The notes under the pieces were generated by a model. That model was not told the DNA's origin. It worked only from the letters and a program-made list of their open reading frames with translations, and made no database searches. A stretch of 64,000 nt of DNA from Mycolicibacterium sp. S2-37 (GTDB lineage: Bacteria; Actinomycetota; Actinomycetes; Mycobacteriales; Mycobacteriaceae), in NCBI RefSeq assembly GCF_017352375.1, contig NZ_JAFEVR010000004.1, forward strand, positions 1,426,001 through 1,490,000, read 5' to 3'. The translations under genes and the position numbers were made by a program. Shown one piece after another: positions 8,990-17,023 of this stretch (its first letter is position 1; every line of letters begins with the position of its first letter).

Positions 8990-9340
8990 TCAGTGCATAT
9001 CGGGGTGCACCGCACGCAGTTGCGCACTGTCCCAGTAGCCCCGCTGGTGCACGATGAGACCGTCCCGGACGAGAAAGAATCCGCAGCCGCGGAATCCCTG
9101 CGGGTCGACCCACTCCAGTGCCACCCAATCGCCCTCGGAGACAACGTTGATCGGTGTGCACACCGGTGCGTCGGCGAAGACACCGCGGTGGAACTCCTCG
9201 ATGGCGGCCCGCCCGACCACGGGCTCCAACGCCACCTGGTGGTTGACCGCGCCGTCGGCGTAGAGCGCCGTGATACCGGCTGCGTCACCGGCGTTGAACA
9301 ACCTCAGCCAGCGCTCGATGGTCTCGCGTGCGTCCACCAC
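8990..9340 (-). CDS. SnoaL-like / NTF2-fold protein
   Basis: 116 residues from GTG 9340, with a GAGGAG ribosome-binding site just upstream. The sequence has the layout of small SnoaL-like cone proteins: ETIERWLRLFNAGDAAGITALYADGAVNHQ at the start, GRAAIEEFHRG in the middle, and strands VVSEGDWVALEWV and CGFFLVRDGLIVHQRGYWD at the end. Members act as isomerases, hydrolases or dimeric binding modules, and the sequence does not decide which. It lies directly downstream of mfpA on the same strand with only 6 bp between them, so it may be the last gene of the mfp transcription unit. Confidence 0.8.
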   Translation of the reverse strand: MVDARETIERWLRLFNAGDAAGITALYADGAVNHQVALEPVVGRAAIEEFHRGVFADAPVCTPINVVSEGDWVALEWVDPQGFRGCGFFLVRDGLIVHQRGYWDSAQLRAVHPDMH

Positions 9341-9346
9341 ATCTCC

Positions 9347-9898
9347 TCACTCCCCGTGTACGTCGAGTCCGTGCGCCGCCGCGAACAGGAGCGCCTGTTC
9401 GATGTCGACCCGCGCACCCCTCAGCTTGGCTGTCGTCCACAACGTCGGGTCCACGCGCGCGCCCCGCAGATCGGCCTCTTCGAACCGTGCGTTCTGGACC
9501 CGCGCCCCCTGCAAGTCCGCCCGGCGCAGCACCGCCTTACGCAGATCGGCTCCGACCAGGCTGGTTTCGCGCAATCGGGAGTCCGACAGATCCACGCCCC
9601 GCAGATCGCACCCGCCCAGCACGGCGAGCGTGAAGTCCATCTCCACGACGGTCAACGGCCGCAGACGGCAGTCGGTGAACTCCGATCCGAGCATGCTGCA
9701 ATGCCGAAAAACACTGTGCCACAGATTTGTCCGTTGAAATCTGCAGTTGCGGAATGCCGAGCCGACGTGTTCGGACTCCGACAGGTCCGCGCCGCTGAAG
9801 TCACATCCGTCGAACACCACGCGTTCGGTGCGCAGCCGGCTCAGATCCTCGTCACGGAAGTCGTGGCCGACGAACTCCCGCTCGATCCATTCAGCCAC
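9347..9898 (-). CDS. mfpA: Pentapeptide-repeat protein MfpA, DNA gyrase modulator
   Basis: 183 residues, the length of mycobacterial MfpA. From residue ~20 to ~165 it is built of A(D/N)LXX-type pentapeptides such as CDFSGADLSES, CRFQRTNLWH, ADLRKAVLRRADLQGARVQNARF and ADLRGARVD, which form a right-handed quadrilateral beta-helix. In mycobacteria the MfpA dimer mimics double-stranded DNA, binds gyrase and affects fluoroquinolone susceptibility. The GTG start at 9898 is 4 bp behind the GTPase gene, and the gene is the distal member of the conserved conservon, which fixes the identity. Whether this copy alters drug response cannot be read from the sequence. Confidence 0.93.
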   Translation of the reverse strand: MAEWIEREFVGHDFRDEDLSRLRTERVVFDGCDFSGADLSESEHVGSAFRNCRFQRTNLWHSVFRHCSMLGSEFTDCRLRPLTVVEMDFTLAVLGGCDLRGVDLSDSRLRETSLVGADLRKAVLRRADLQGARVQNARFEEADLRGARVDPTLWTTAKLRGARVDIEQALLFAAAHGLDVHGE

Positions 9899-9902
9899 CG
9901 AG

Positions 9903-10478
9903 TCAGCCCGGCAGCGCGGACAGGCTGTTGAGCGAATATTCGGTGATGGTGATCAGCGCGGACCGCGCCGAATGCCGGTCGCGGGCGTCGACGCTGATGA
10001 GCGGGACATGATCGGCGAGCGCAAGCGCCTTGCGCACGGACTGCGCCGGATACACAGGTGCCCCGTCGAACTCGTTGACGGCCACCAGGAACGGCAGTTT
10101 GCGGGCCTCGAAGAAGTCGACCGCCGCGAAGCTGTCCTGCAGTCGCCGCACGTCGACCAGCACGATCGCGCCGATCGCGCCACGCACCAGGTCGTCCCAC
10201 ATGAACCAGAACCGGCGTTGCCCGGGCGTCCCGAACAGATACAGCACCAGGTCGTCGGCCAGGGTGATCCGGCCGAAATCCATCGCCACAGTGGTGGTGC
10301 GTTTGTCCGGGGTGGTCTCCAGTCCGTCGACGTCCGCCGACGCGTTGGTCACCAGCGCCTCGGTCCGCAACGGCATGATCTCCGAAACCGCACCCACAAA
10401 CGTCGTCTTCCCGGCACCGAAGCCGCCGGAGACCACGATTTTCGTCGCGCTCGAGCGCTCAGAGTGCTCGTAGGCCAC
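9903..10478 (-). CDS. mfpB: MfpB, Ras-like small GTPase of the mfp conservon
   Basis: 191 residues. The P-loop GGFGAGKTT lies near residue 20, the G3-like motif is LFGTPGQRRFWF, and G4 is represented by VAVNEFDGA, all features of the conservon GTPases (PF03029-like). The start overlaps the DUF742 gene by 20 bp, indicating translational coupling. In M. smegmatis MfpB is reported to interact with MfpA in its GTP form and to modulate the gyrase effect. The gene order kinase, roadblock, DUF742, GTPase and pentapeptide protein is intact here, so a signalling chain from a membrane sensor to MfpA is a reasonable inference. Confidence 0.93.
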   Translation of the reverse strand: MAYEHSERSSATKIVVSGGFGAGKTTFVGAVSEIMPLRTEALVTNASADVDGLETTPDKRTTTVAMDFGRITLADDLVLYLFGTPGQRRFWFMWDDLVRGAIGAIVLVDVRRLQDSFAAVDFFEARKLPFLVAVNEFDGAPVYPAQSVRKALALADHVPLISVDARDRHSARSALITITEYSLNSLSALPG

Positions 10479-10821
10479 GCAGTGTCCTTCCTATGAGTTC
10501 GCGTCGCTCGTCTGTCGTCGTACCGCCCAGGGTGGTGTGCACCCGTAGATAACCCTGCGTCACGAGGTCCCCCACAAGCACGCGCGCCACGCCGAGAGGC
10601 ACCGACAATCGTGCGGAGATCTCGGCCACCGACGGTCTGCGGGTGCACAGCGCCAGGATCTCGCCGCGCACGTCGCCCGCCGGCCACCCTGGCGCATCCG
10701 ACACCTCCAGCGTCTCCACCGGAGCTTCCAAAGGCAACTCGACGCCGGCCTCGGTTCGGCCTGCGGTCAACGTATACGGCCGGACCAGGCGGGGTTCGGG
10801 AGCGGGTACCGGTTCGTCCAC
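10459..10821 (-). CDS. DUF742 protein of the mfp conservon
   Basis: 120 residues. The N-terminus has the DUF742 signature (VRPYTLTAGRT) and the C-terminal half reads as a winged helix (SVAEISARLSVPLGVARVLVGDLVTQGYLRVH). Such proteins are the third component of actinobacterial conservons and are thought to link the roadblock protein to the GTPase. The ATG at 10819-10821 lies 7 bp behind the roadblock gene and the 3' end overlaps mfpB by 20 bp. A DNA-binding role is possible from the winged-helix-like part but not shown. Confidence 0.9.
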   Translation of the reverse strand: MDEPVPAPEPRLVRPYTLTAGRTEAGVELPLEAPVETLEVSDAPGWPAGDVRGEILALCTRRPSVAEISARLSVPLGVARVLVGDLVTQGYLRVHTTLGGTTTDERRELIGRTLRGLRAL

Positions 10822-10828
10822 GCGTCAC

Positions 10829-11245
10829 TCACCAGGGCTGGTGTGACCGCCGGGCCGACTGTACGACGGTCCCCACGCGCTCCACGAGGATCGCCATCTC
10901 GTATCCGATCTGACCGATGTCGCACTTGCGGGTGGCCAGCGTCGCCAGGTTCGACCCGTCGCCCACCCGCATCAGCAGCAGATATCCCTGCTCCATCTCC
11001 ACCACGGACTGCAGCACGTAGCCACCGTCGAACAACTGCGCAGCGCCGGTCGACAGGCTCGCCAACCCGGACGCCACCGCGGCCAGTTGGTCGGCCCGCT
11101 CGACGGGCATGTGTTCGCTGGCGGCCATCAGCAGACCGTCGGCCGAGACGAGTACAGCGTGTGAGACCCCGGACACGTCGCGGGCGAACCGGGAAACCAG
11201 CCAGTCCAGCGATTCGCGTTGCGTCGAACGTGCCGGATAGGTCAT
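10829..11245 (-). CDS. Roadblock/LC7 domain protein of the mfp conservon
   Basis: 138 residues with the roadblock/LC7 layout: [31 protein letters not shown] at the N-terminus, the helix [19 protein letters not shown], and the strand [33 protein letters not shown]. These proteins act as regulators of the partner GTPase (MglB-like). Its start overlaps the kinase stop by 4 bp (ATGA). It is the second gene of the unit. Confidence 0.93.
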   Translation of the reverse strand: MTYPARSTQRESLDWLVSRFARDVSGVSHAVLVSADGLLMAASEHMPVERADQLAAVASGLASLSTGAAQLFDGGYVLQSVVEMEQGYLLLMRVGDGSNLATLATRKCDIGQIGYEMAILVERVGTVVQSARRSHQPW

Positions 11246-13731
11246 TCGCGGTCGGTTCCTCTGGTTTCTCGAGCGTGTTGCCGCCCGGCGTGCACACCAC
11301 CGAAATGGCTGCTGATGCTGGCTCGTACGGCCTGCGGATCACGCCGCGGTTCAGCCGCCGATGCTACCTCGCCCGCCGTGGCGTCGCCGCTGCCGGGAAC
11401 CAGCCGGGCCCCGGGATCGCGCACCGGCAGGCCGTCGTCGGTCACCGCCCGGACCGGGGCCTCGTCGGCGGCCGCAGCTGCCGACCAGCCGTGATCCCAC
11501 ACCGATTTCCAATCCAGGTCGGCGCTGCTGCCGAGTTCGGTCGGGTCGATCAGCCATTCCGAGAGCATCGATTGGTAGATCGCGTCGTCGGATCCGGCAT
11601 TCGCGCTGACCGCCGGAACCGGGGCCGCCGGTGCCGGGGGCGCTTCGGGCGGCACGGTGATCCCGCTGGCGCCCGGATCACGTTGCGGCAGAAGCACAGC
11701 GGGCTCCTCGGTGCGATTTTGGGCCGGCGGGGGCAACGGTGCCGGTTCAGCCGCCGGGGCCGGAATCTGGGGATGACGGACCGGGGCAGGCGGCGGCGCC
11801 TCGGATCCGGCCAACAGTTCAGCCGGCACGTACACCCCGGCGGTCATCCCGGAGTTGGGTTCGTCGGCGACCGTGCTGCGCAACCGCACCACGAAGCCGT
11901 GCTGGGCGGCCAGCCTGCCGACGACGAACAGCCCCATGTGGCGGGCGGTGTAGGGGGTGACCTCGCCGCCGGACTGCAGCCGCGCGTTCGTCACCCGCAG
12001 ATCGGCCTCGGCCATACCGAGACCGAAGTCGCTGACCTCGACGACCAGGCCCCCGTTGCCGGTGTGCACGGCAGAGACCCTGACCTCCGAGCCCGGCGGC
12101 GAATAGCGCAGCGCGTTGTCGAGCAGTTCAGCGAGCAGGTGGATGAGATCGCCTGCGGCCGAGCCCACGACCCTGCTGTCGGGCACGGTCGTGGTGACCA
12201 CCCGGGTGTAGTCCTCCACCTCGGAGGCCGCGGCGTTGACGATCGCCGCCACCGGCATCGCCTCGGCCCGGTCGCGCGGGATCCTGGTGCCCGACAGCAC
12301 CAGCAGGTTGGCGCCGTTGCGACGCATCCGCGCCGCGAGGTGGTCGAGCCGGAACAGGCTCTGCAGTCGCTGGGGGTCGTCCTCGTCGCGCTCGAGTTGG
12401 TCGATCAGTGACAGCTGCTGATCGACCAGTGATCGGCTGCGCCGCGACAGCGTCTCGAACATGTCGCTGACCTGCAGTTGCAGCCGGGACTGCTCGCCGG
12501 CCAGGAGCACGGCCTGTTCGTGCAGTTCGTCGACCGCGTGCGCGACCTGACCGATCTCTTCGGTGGTGTACACCGGGATGGGGGCCACCGGTCCCGGTTC
12601 GGCGCCGCCGCGCACCTGCTCCACCTCCCGGGGAAGGTCTTCGTGGGCCACCCGCAGCGCGCTGTCCCGCAGCCGCCGTAGCGGCCGTACCAGCGAGCGC
12701 GCCACCAGCAGCACGACGGTCAGCGCGGCGACGATCACCGCGAGCACGATGGCGGTGTCGCGGATGGCCGCACCGCGCTGCGTGTCGGCTTGATCCGCCA
12801 CCGCTGCCGGGATCGCGTCGACGTTGTCGGCGATCAGCTGGTCGGCGATGTCGGCGGTCACCTGCTGGGATCCCAGCAGTTCGGGATTGCCGGCGAGCAC
12901 GACCGCCGGATCGGCGATCAGCGACATCCGCCTGAACATCTCGCGGCGCAGATCGGCGGCCTCGGCGGAGGCGCCGCCGAGCAACTCGGCCATTCCCGAG
13001 ACGGTCGAGGGTTCGGTGCCGGCCAGAGTCACCAGCGCGGCACGCAACACCGGCTCGGGCAGCTCGGCGCCCCGGGTCACCAGCATCGCCTGCATGGCCA
13101 TCTGCCCGCGCGCGCCGACGGCCCGGGAGAGTCCGTCGGCCCGCAATTGCACGTCCTGGGCGTTGGTGCGGGTGGACCCGGTGATGGCCGTCTCGGCGGT
13201 CAACAACAGCGGCGCGTAGGTGGTCACCCGCTCGCGCAGATCGATCGAACCGTCCGCGACCTCGTCGACGAGCGCCTGTCCCCGGTCCAGCAGGGTGGTG
13301 ACGGCCAGCCGAACGTCGGGGACGACGTCGGTTTCGGCCAGGCGCTGGCGCAGGCCGTCCCTGGCAGCGTCGAAGTCCGTCCCGGCCGCGGCGGACCCGT
13401 CGGTGAAGACGGCGCCCTCCAGCGCAGCCAGGTAGCCGTTGATCTCGGGGATGAGTTCGGCGCGCTGCGCAGCCCGACGTGAATCGCCTGCGTCCTGCAC
13501 GTTGGCCGCGATCCGCAGGCCGCCGAAGGTACCGGCCAGGATCAGCGGCACCAGCACGATGGCGAGCACCTTCCAGCGCACCGGCCAGTTCGCCGGCGAC
13601 CACCGGGCCGGCCGCTTGGACGGTGTCGGCGCCGCGGCCTGCTGGTAGGTGGGCGGTGGGGTGTCACCCCTGATGGGAGTGGAGATCCGCCGATTATGGC
13701 AGCCGCTCACAGGCCTTTCCACAGTTGTCAC
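11242..13731 (-). CDS. Membrane sensor histidine kinase of the mfp conservon
   Basis: 829 residues from GTG 13731. A transmembrane span ([19 protein letters not shown]) near residue 55 and a second ([21 protein letters not shown]) near residue 340 enclose a ~280-residue extracytoplasmic nitrate/nitrite-sensor-like helical domain. A HAMP segment follows ([14 protein letters not shown]), then a degenerate dimerisation helix ([14 protein letters not shown]) and an ATPase domain with N box [13 protein letters not shown] and glycine boxes DFGLGM and [11 protein letters not shown]. The C-terminal ~190 residues are Pro/Ala-rich and probably disordered. No response regulator gene is adjacent, in keeping with conservons. 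The ligand is unknown. The start lies 49 bp from the divergent trmL. Confidence 0.92.
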   Translation of the reverse strand: MTTVERPVSGCHNRRISTPIRGDTPPPTYQQAAAPTPSKRPARWSPANWPVRWKVLAIVLVPLILAGTFGGLRIAANVQDAGDSRRAAQRAELIPEINGYLAALEGAVFTDGSAAAGTDFDAARDGLRQRLAETDVVPDVRLAVTTLLDRGQALVDEVADGSIDLRERVTTYAPLLLTAETAITGSTRTNAQDVQLRADGLSRAVGARGQMAMQAMLVTRGAELPEPVLRAALVTLAGTEPSTVSGMAELLGGASAEAADLRREMFRRMSLIADPAVVLAGNPELLGSQQVTADIADQLIADNVDAIPAAVADQADTQRGAAIRDTAIVLAVIVAALTVVLLVARSLVRPLRRLRDSALRVAHEDLPREVEQVRGGAEPGPVAPIPVYTTEEIGQVAHAVDELHEQAVLLAGEQSRLQLQVSDMFETLSRRSRSLVDQQLSLIDQLERDEDDPQRLQSLFRLDHLAARMRRNGANLLVLSGTRIPRDRAEAMPVAAIVNAAASEVEDYTRVVTTTVPDSRVVGSAAGDLIHLLAELLDNALRYSPPGSEVRVSAVHTGNGGLVVEVSDFGLGMAEADLRVTNARLQSGGEVTPYTARHMGLFVVGRLAAQHGFVVRLRSTVADEPNSGMTAGVYVPAELLAGSEAPPPAPVRHPQIPAPAAEPAPLPPPAQNRTEEPAVLLPQRDPGASGITVPPEAPPAPAAPVPAVSANAGSDDAIYQSMLSEWLIDPTELGSSADLDWKSVWDHGWSAAAAADEAPVRAVTDDGLPVRDPGARLVPGSGDATAGEVASAAEPRRDPQAVRASISSHFGGVHAGRQHARETRGTDRE

Positions 13732-13780
13732 GAACGGGGATCGGTTCGTGACCGGACTGATGCGCTGCGATCATCGTCTG

Positions 13781-14245
13781 ATGTTCCGGCTGATGTTCCA
13801 CTCGCCGCGCATCGCCCCCAACACGGGGAACGCGATCCGCATGGTCGCGGCGACCGGATGTGAGTTGCACCTGGTGCATCCGCTCGGCTTCGACCTGTCC
13901 GAGCCCAAGCTGCGCCGGGCCGGGCTCGACTACCACGATCTGGCCTCGGTGACGGTGCACGACGACCTGAACGCGGCGTGGCGGGCGCTGAGGCCGGCGA
14001 AGGTCTACGCCTTCACCGCCCATGCCTCGGCGTCGTTCGCCGACGTGGCCTATCAACCCGGGGATGTCCTGCTGTTCGGACCCGAACCGACCGGCCTGGA
14101 CGCCGAGACACTGGCCGACCGGCACATCACCGCCCAGGTGCGGATCCCGATGCTGGCCGGTAGGCGCTCGCTGAACCTGTCGAACGCCGCCGCGGTCGCG
14201 GTCTACGAGGCGTGGCGCCAGCACGGGTTCAGCGGAGCGGTTTGA
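13781..14245 (+). CDS. trmL: tRNA (cytidine/uridine-2'-O-)-methyltransferase TrmL/SpoU
   Basis: 154 residues. The start at ATG 13781 (MFRLMFHSPRIAPNTGNAIR) matches the usual TrmL N-terminus; upstream in-frame starts overlap the kinase gene. SPOUT knot motifs are present: the N-terminal PRIAPNTGN, the central LLFGPEPTGL and the C-terminal VRIPMLAGRRSLNLSNAAAVAVYEAWR that forms the SAM-binding trefoil knot. The enzyme methylates the wobble ribose of leucine tRNAs. It is the counterpart of spoU (Rv3366). The last 17 bp overlap the convergent GAF-EAL-PAS gene. Confidence 0.93.
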   Translation: MFRLMFHSPRIAPNTGNAIRMVAATGCELHLVHPLGFDLSEPKLRRAGLDYHDLASVTVHDDLNAAWRALRPAKVYAFTAHASASFADVAYQPGDVLLFGPEPTGLDAETLADRHITAQVRIPMLAGRRSLNLSNAAAVAVYEAWRQHGFSGAV

Positions 14246-15893
14246 GCTCCTGCTGCACGGGTTCGGCCGCACGGTTGCGGTCGGCGGTGATGTCGACGAT
14301 CTGCGACACGAAGCACCGGGGCTGATCGCGAGGTGCCCGCACCAGCACGACGGTCAGCGCGCCCCACACGATGCGTCCGTCGGCGGTGACGTAGCGCTTG
14401 TCGATGCGGTACGACCGCCGGCGGCCCTCCAGGCACTCGTTCAGCAGGGCCACGTCGGCGTCCAAATCCTCCGGATGGGTGATGTCCTGGAACGTACGAG
14501 TGGCCAGCGCGCGCCGCCCGTACCCGAGCATCGAGCGCAACGCCCGGTTGGTGCGCAGGAACTTCCCGTCCAGCCCGACGACGGCCATGCCGATGGGCGA
14601 ATGGGCCAGCGCCAGCTCGAACCGTCGCTCCCCCAACAGGTCGATAGCGGTGGGCATCGCCCCGTCGGACTTCGCGGCCACACCTGCGGCCGGGAAGCCG
14701 TGGGTGTGCGGTTTGGGTCGGCCCAGGTAGTAACCCTGCGCCCACGTGATGCCCGCCGAGCCGACGGCATCGAGTTCACCCTGAGTCTCCACGCCTTCGG
14801 CGATGGCGATGACGCCGATCTGACCGGCGAACTCGGCGATCGCGTGCGCCAGGCGCCTACGGGCGTCATCGACATCGATGTTGCGGGTGATCGACTGATC
14901 GATCTTCAGGAAGTCCGGGGCCAACTCGAGCACGTGCGAGAACGACGCGAACCCGGCACCGACGTCGTCGACCGCCACGCGCATGCCGAGCGTCCGGCAG
15001 GTCTCCAGCACATCGTCGAGCTCGCCGTAGTTGGGGACCGCGTCGTGTTCGGTGATCTCGAGCACGAGTCGCGACGGGTCGACGTCGGCGAGCAGTTCGG
15101 TCCAGGGTGCCTTCAGCGCCGCCGCAGGAGAGATGTTGACCGCGACGAACACGTCGCCGGGCAGCTGCCGCATCAGCGAGATGACGCGCTCGACGATCGC
15201 GGTCTCCAGCTCGATGCCCAGACCCATCTGACCGGCCTGCTGGAAGAACAGGTCGGGACGAAACGGTTCGCACGGGAAGCGGGCGAGCGCCTCGAGGCCG
15301 ACGACCTTGCCGGTGGCGACATCGTGCATGGCCTGGAAGACCACCTCGAAGTCCCGTTCGGCGACCACGCGGTGGATTGCGCTGCGCTGATCGAGCGTGG
15401 GGTCGGGCTGCGCAGCCTCGTCGGAGGACTGCACCAGCGTCCCGAGGAGTTCGGCGACCTGTTTGACGGTGCGTAGGTCGGCGTCGGCGAGATGAGGCTT
15501 CGGCTCGGCGGCCACCGCGCAGAGCATGCCGACCGCGGTGCCGTCGGCCCCCGTCACCGGCATACCCACGTAGGCACCGAGATTCCAGTCGCGGGTGATG
15601 GGGAGCGTGGCGGTGATCCGGTTGGCCGAGGTGTCCGGGATGACCGCGGGCAGCCGCCCGTCGATCACGCGCATGCAGTAGGACTCCGACAACGGTGAGC
15701 GGTCACCGGGCGAAAGTCCCAGTGCGGCATGGTTTCCGTCGAGAACCTCGAAGATCTCCATACCGTCGCGAAACGACGACAGCCATGCGGTGTCGAGGCG
15801 CAGGCGGCGCCGCAGGAATTCCAGCAGGGTCTGAACGAGTTCGACGGGGACGGCGTCGTCGGCGACGACGCCGTCCCCGGGTTCGACGCTCAT
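14229..15893 (-). CDS. GAF-EAL-PAS protein, putative c-di-GMP phosphodiesterase
   Basis: 554 residues. An N-terminal GAF-like domain (about 10-150) is followed by an EAL domain (about 170-405) and a C-terminal PAS/PAC domain (about 425-535). All the EAL landmarks are readable: EALARF, VAVNIS, LEITEH, DDVGAGFAS, LKIDQS, IAEGVET and QGYYLGRP. Metal and general-base residues are therefore retained and c-di-GMP hydrolysis is plausible. There is no GGDEF domain. The order sensor-EAL-sensor suggests that two separate signals tune the enzyme. It is convergent with trmL and 49 bp upstream of nothing but the nitroreductase 3' end. Confidence 0.9.
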   Translation of the reverse strand: MSVEPGDGVVADDAVPVELVQTLLEFLRRRLRLDTAWLSSFRDGMEIFEVLDGNHAALGLSPGDRSPLSESYCMRVIDGRLPAVIPDTSANRITATLPITRDWNLGAYVGMPVTGADGTAVGMLCAVAAEPKPHLADADLRTVKQVAELLGTLVQSSDEAAQPDPTLDQRSAIHRVVAERDFEVVFQAMHDVATGKVVGLEALARFPCEPFRPDLFFQQAGQMGLGIELETAIVERVISLMRQLPGDVFVAVNISPAAALKAPWTELLADVDPSRLVLEITEHDAVPNYGELDDVLETCRTLGMRVAVDDVGAGFASFSHVLELAPDFLKIDQSITRNIDVDDARRRLAHAIAEFAGQIGVIAIAEGVETQGELDAVGSAGITWAQGYYLGRPKPHTHGFPAAGVAAKSDGAMPTAIDLLGERRFELALAHSPIGMAVVGLDGKFLRTNRALRSMLGYGRRALATRTFQDITHPEDLDADVALLNECLEGRRRSYRIDKRYVTADGRIVWGALTVVLVRAPRDQPRCFVSQIVDITADRNRAAEPVQQELKPLR

Positions 15894-15942
15894 GACGGAA
15901 TGGTAGTTCGACCGATCGCCGATTCAGCGCGGAATCACTCCG

Positions 15943-16584
15943 TCACCAGGAATCCCAGTGGCTGAGCTGCTCGGCCGGCAGCCGCTTGGCCTTCTTGAAT
16001 TCCGTTCCCTTGGTATAGGCGATCGGGAAGAGACCGCCCTGAGCGTAGGAGTCGAACGGGATTCCGAGCAGTTCGGCCGCCTGCTTCTCGCCCTCACCCA
16101 TCAGATGCAGCGTCGTCCATGCAGAACCCAGTCCGCGGGAGCGCAGTGCGAGCATGAAACTCCAGACCGCGGGCAGCAGCGACCCCCAGTACGACGCGCT
16201 CACACCGGCGGGCGCACCGTCGGGCCTGCCCTCCAGACACGGGATCATCAGCACCGGCGCCTCGTGGAAGTGCTCGTTGAGGTATTTGGCGGAGCTCATG
16301 ACCGAGTCCATCTGCTGGTCGCGGATGTCGCCGCGCTCCGGCTTGGGCAGATCGAGATACGGCGTGGCGTTGGCGGCGTAGATGTCCGCGAGTGCCCGCT
16401 TCTTCTCGGGGTCCTCGACGAACACCCACTGCCAGCCCTGGGCGTTGGATCCGGTGGGCGCCTGCAACGCCAGTTCGAGGCATTCCATGATGACCTCGCG
16501 CGGCACCGGCTTGTCGAAATCGAGACGCTTGCGGACCGAGCGCGTGGTGGTCAGGAGTTCATCGACGGTCAGGTTCAAAGTCAT
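15943..16584 (-). CDS. Nitroreductase family FMN oxidoreductase (Rv3368c type)
   Basis: 213 residues, the length of Rv3368c. FMN-binding arginines are in TTRSVRKRLDF near the N-terminus. The family motif ALQAPTGSNAQGWQWVFVED is at ~40-60 and SRGLGSAWTTLHL at ~150. The enzyme class transfers electrons from NAD(P)H to nitro or quinone compounds; the physiological substrate is not known. The ATG at 16584 is only 6 nt from a TAGTCT -10 element, so the mRNA is likely leaderless. The divergent F420-type oxidase starts 22 bp away. Confidence 0.92.
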   Translation of the reverse strand: MTLNLTVDELLTTTRSVRKRLDFDKPVPREVIMECLELALQAPTGSNAQGWQWVFVEDPEKKRALADIYAANATPYLDLPKPERGDIRDQQMDSVMSSAKYLNEHFHEAPVLMIPCLEGRPDGAPAGVSASYWGSLLPAVWSFMLALRSRGLGSAWTTLHLMGEGEKQAAELLGIPFDSYAQGGLFPIAYTKGTEFKKAKRLPAEQLSHWDSW

Positions 16585-16590
16585 AGCCGG

Positions 16591-16600
16591 AGACTACATT
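16591..16600. promoter_or_regulatory. Two face-to-face leaderless promoters sharing a -10 region
   Basis: On the plus strand TACATT (16595-16600) is followed by 6 nt and the ATG at 16607. On the minus strand TAGTCT (16596 to 16591) is followed by 6 nt and the ATG at 16584. The two TANNNT hexamers overlap by the two bases TA. Both transcripts would begin at or next to the start codon. No Shine-Dalgarno fits in the 22-bp gap. Confidence 0.65.
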
Positions 16601-16606
16601 CGTGCC

Positions 16607-17020
16607 ATGAGTGCCGATCTGACACGCGAAGTCACCAACCGGCTCGAGACCGACCACTTCGGCTGGCTCACCACGGTCGCCAAGTCGGGGCAACCGGTGC
16701 CGCGGCTGGTGTGGTTCTACTACGACGGATCCGATCTGATCATCTACTCCCAGCCCGACGCCGGGAAGGTCCGCCACCTGCGTGACCACCCCCGGGTCAG
16801 CCTCAATCTGGACTCCGACGGCCAGGGCGGCGGGATCATCGTCATCGGCGGCCAGGCCCGCGTCGACGCCGAGGGGGTGGACTGCCGCGACGACGGACCG
16901 TACTGGCAGAAGTACGCCGGTGACGCGGAGCAGGCGGGCCTCACCGACGCCATGGGCAGCTACAGCACCCGGATCCGGATCGGCATCGACAGGGTGTGGA
17001 CCACGCCGACGGAAGCCTGA
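16607..17020 (+). CDS. PPOX-class, probable F420-dependent enzyme (Rv3369 family)
   Basis: 137 residues with the split-barrel flavin/deazaflavin fold: ETDHFGWLTTVAKSGQPVPRLVWFYYDG at the start, YSQPDAGKVRHLRDHPRVSLNLDSD in the middle and IRIGIDRVWTTPTEA at the end. It matches the small PPOX-class family named after Rv3369, in which F420 binding is probable. The start is the ATG 7 nt behind a -10 element. An in-frame extension upstream would run back through the nitroreductase gene and is rejected. The pairing with the nitroreductase is conserved in mycobacteria, so they may act on related redox substrates. Confidence 0.88.
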   Translation: MSADLTREVTNRLETDHFGWLTTVAKSGQPVPRLVWFYYDGSDLIIYSQPDAGKVRHLRDHPRVSLNLDSDGQGGGIIVIGGQARVDAEGVDCRDDGPYWQKYAGDAEQAGLTDAMGSYSTRIRIGIDRVWTTPTEA

Positions 17021-17023
17021 CAC

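Noticed and set aside
16382-16606. N-terminal extension of the F420-type oxidase
   Set aside because: Antisense to the nitroreductase gene and has no ribosome-binding site; the ATG at 16607 fits the family.
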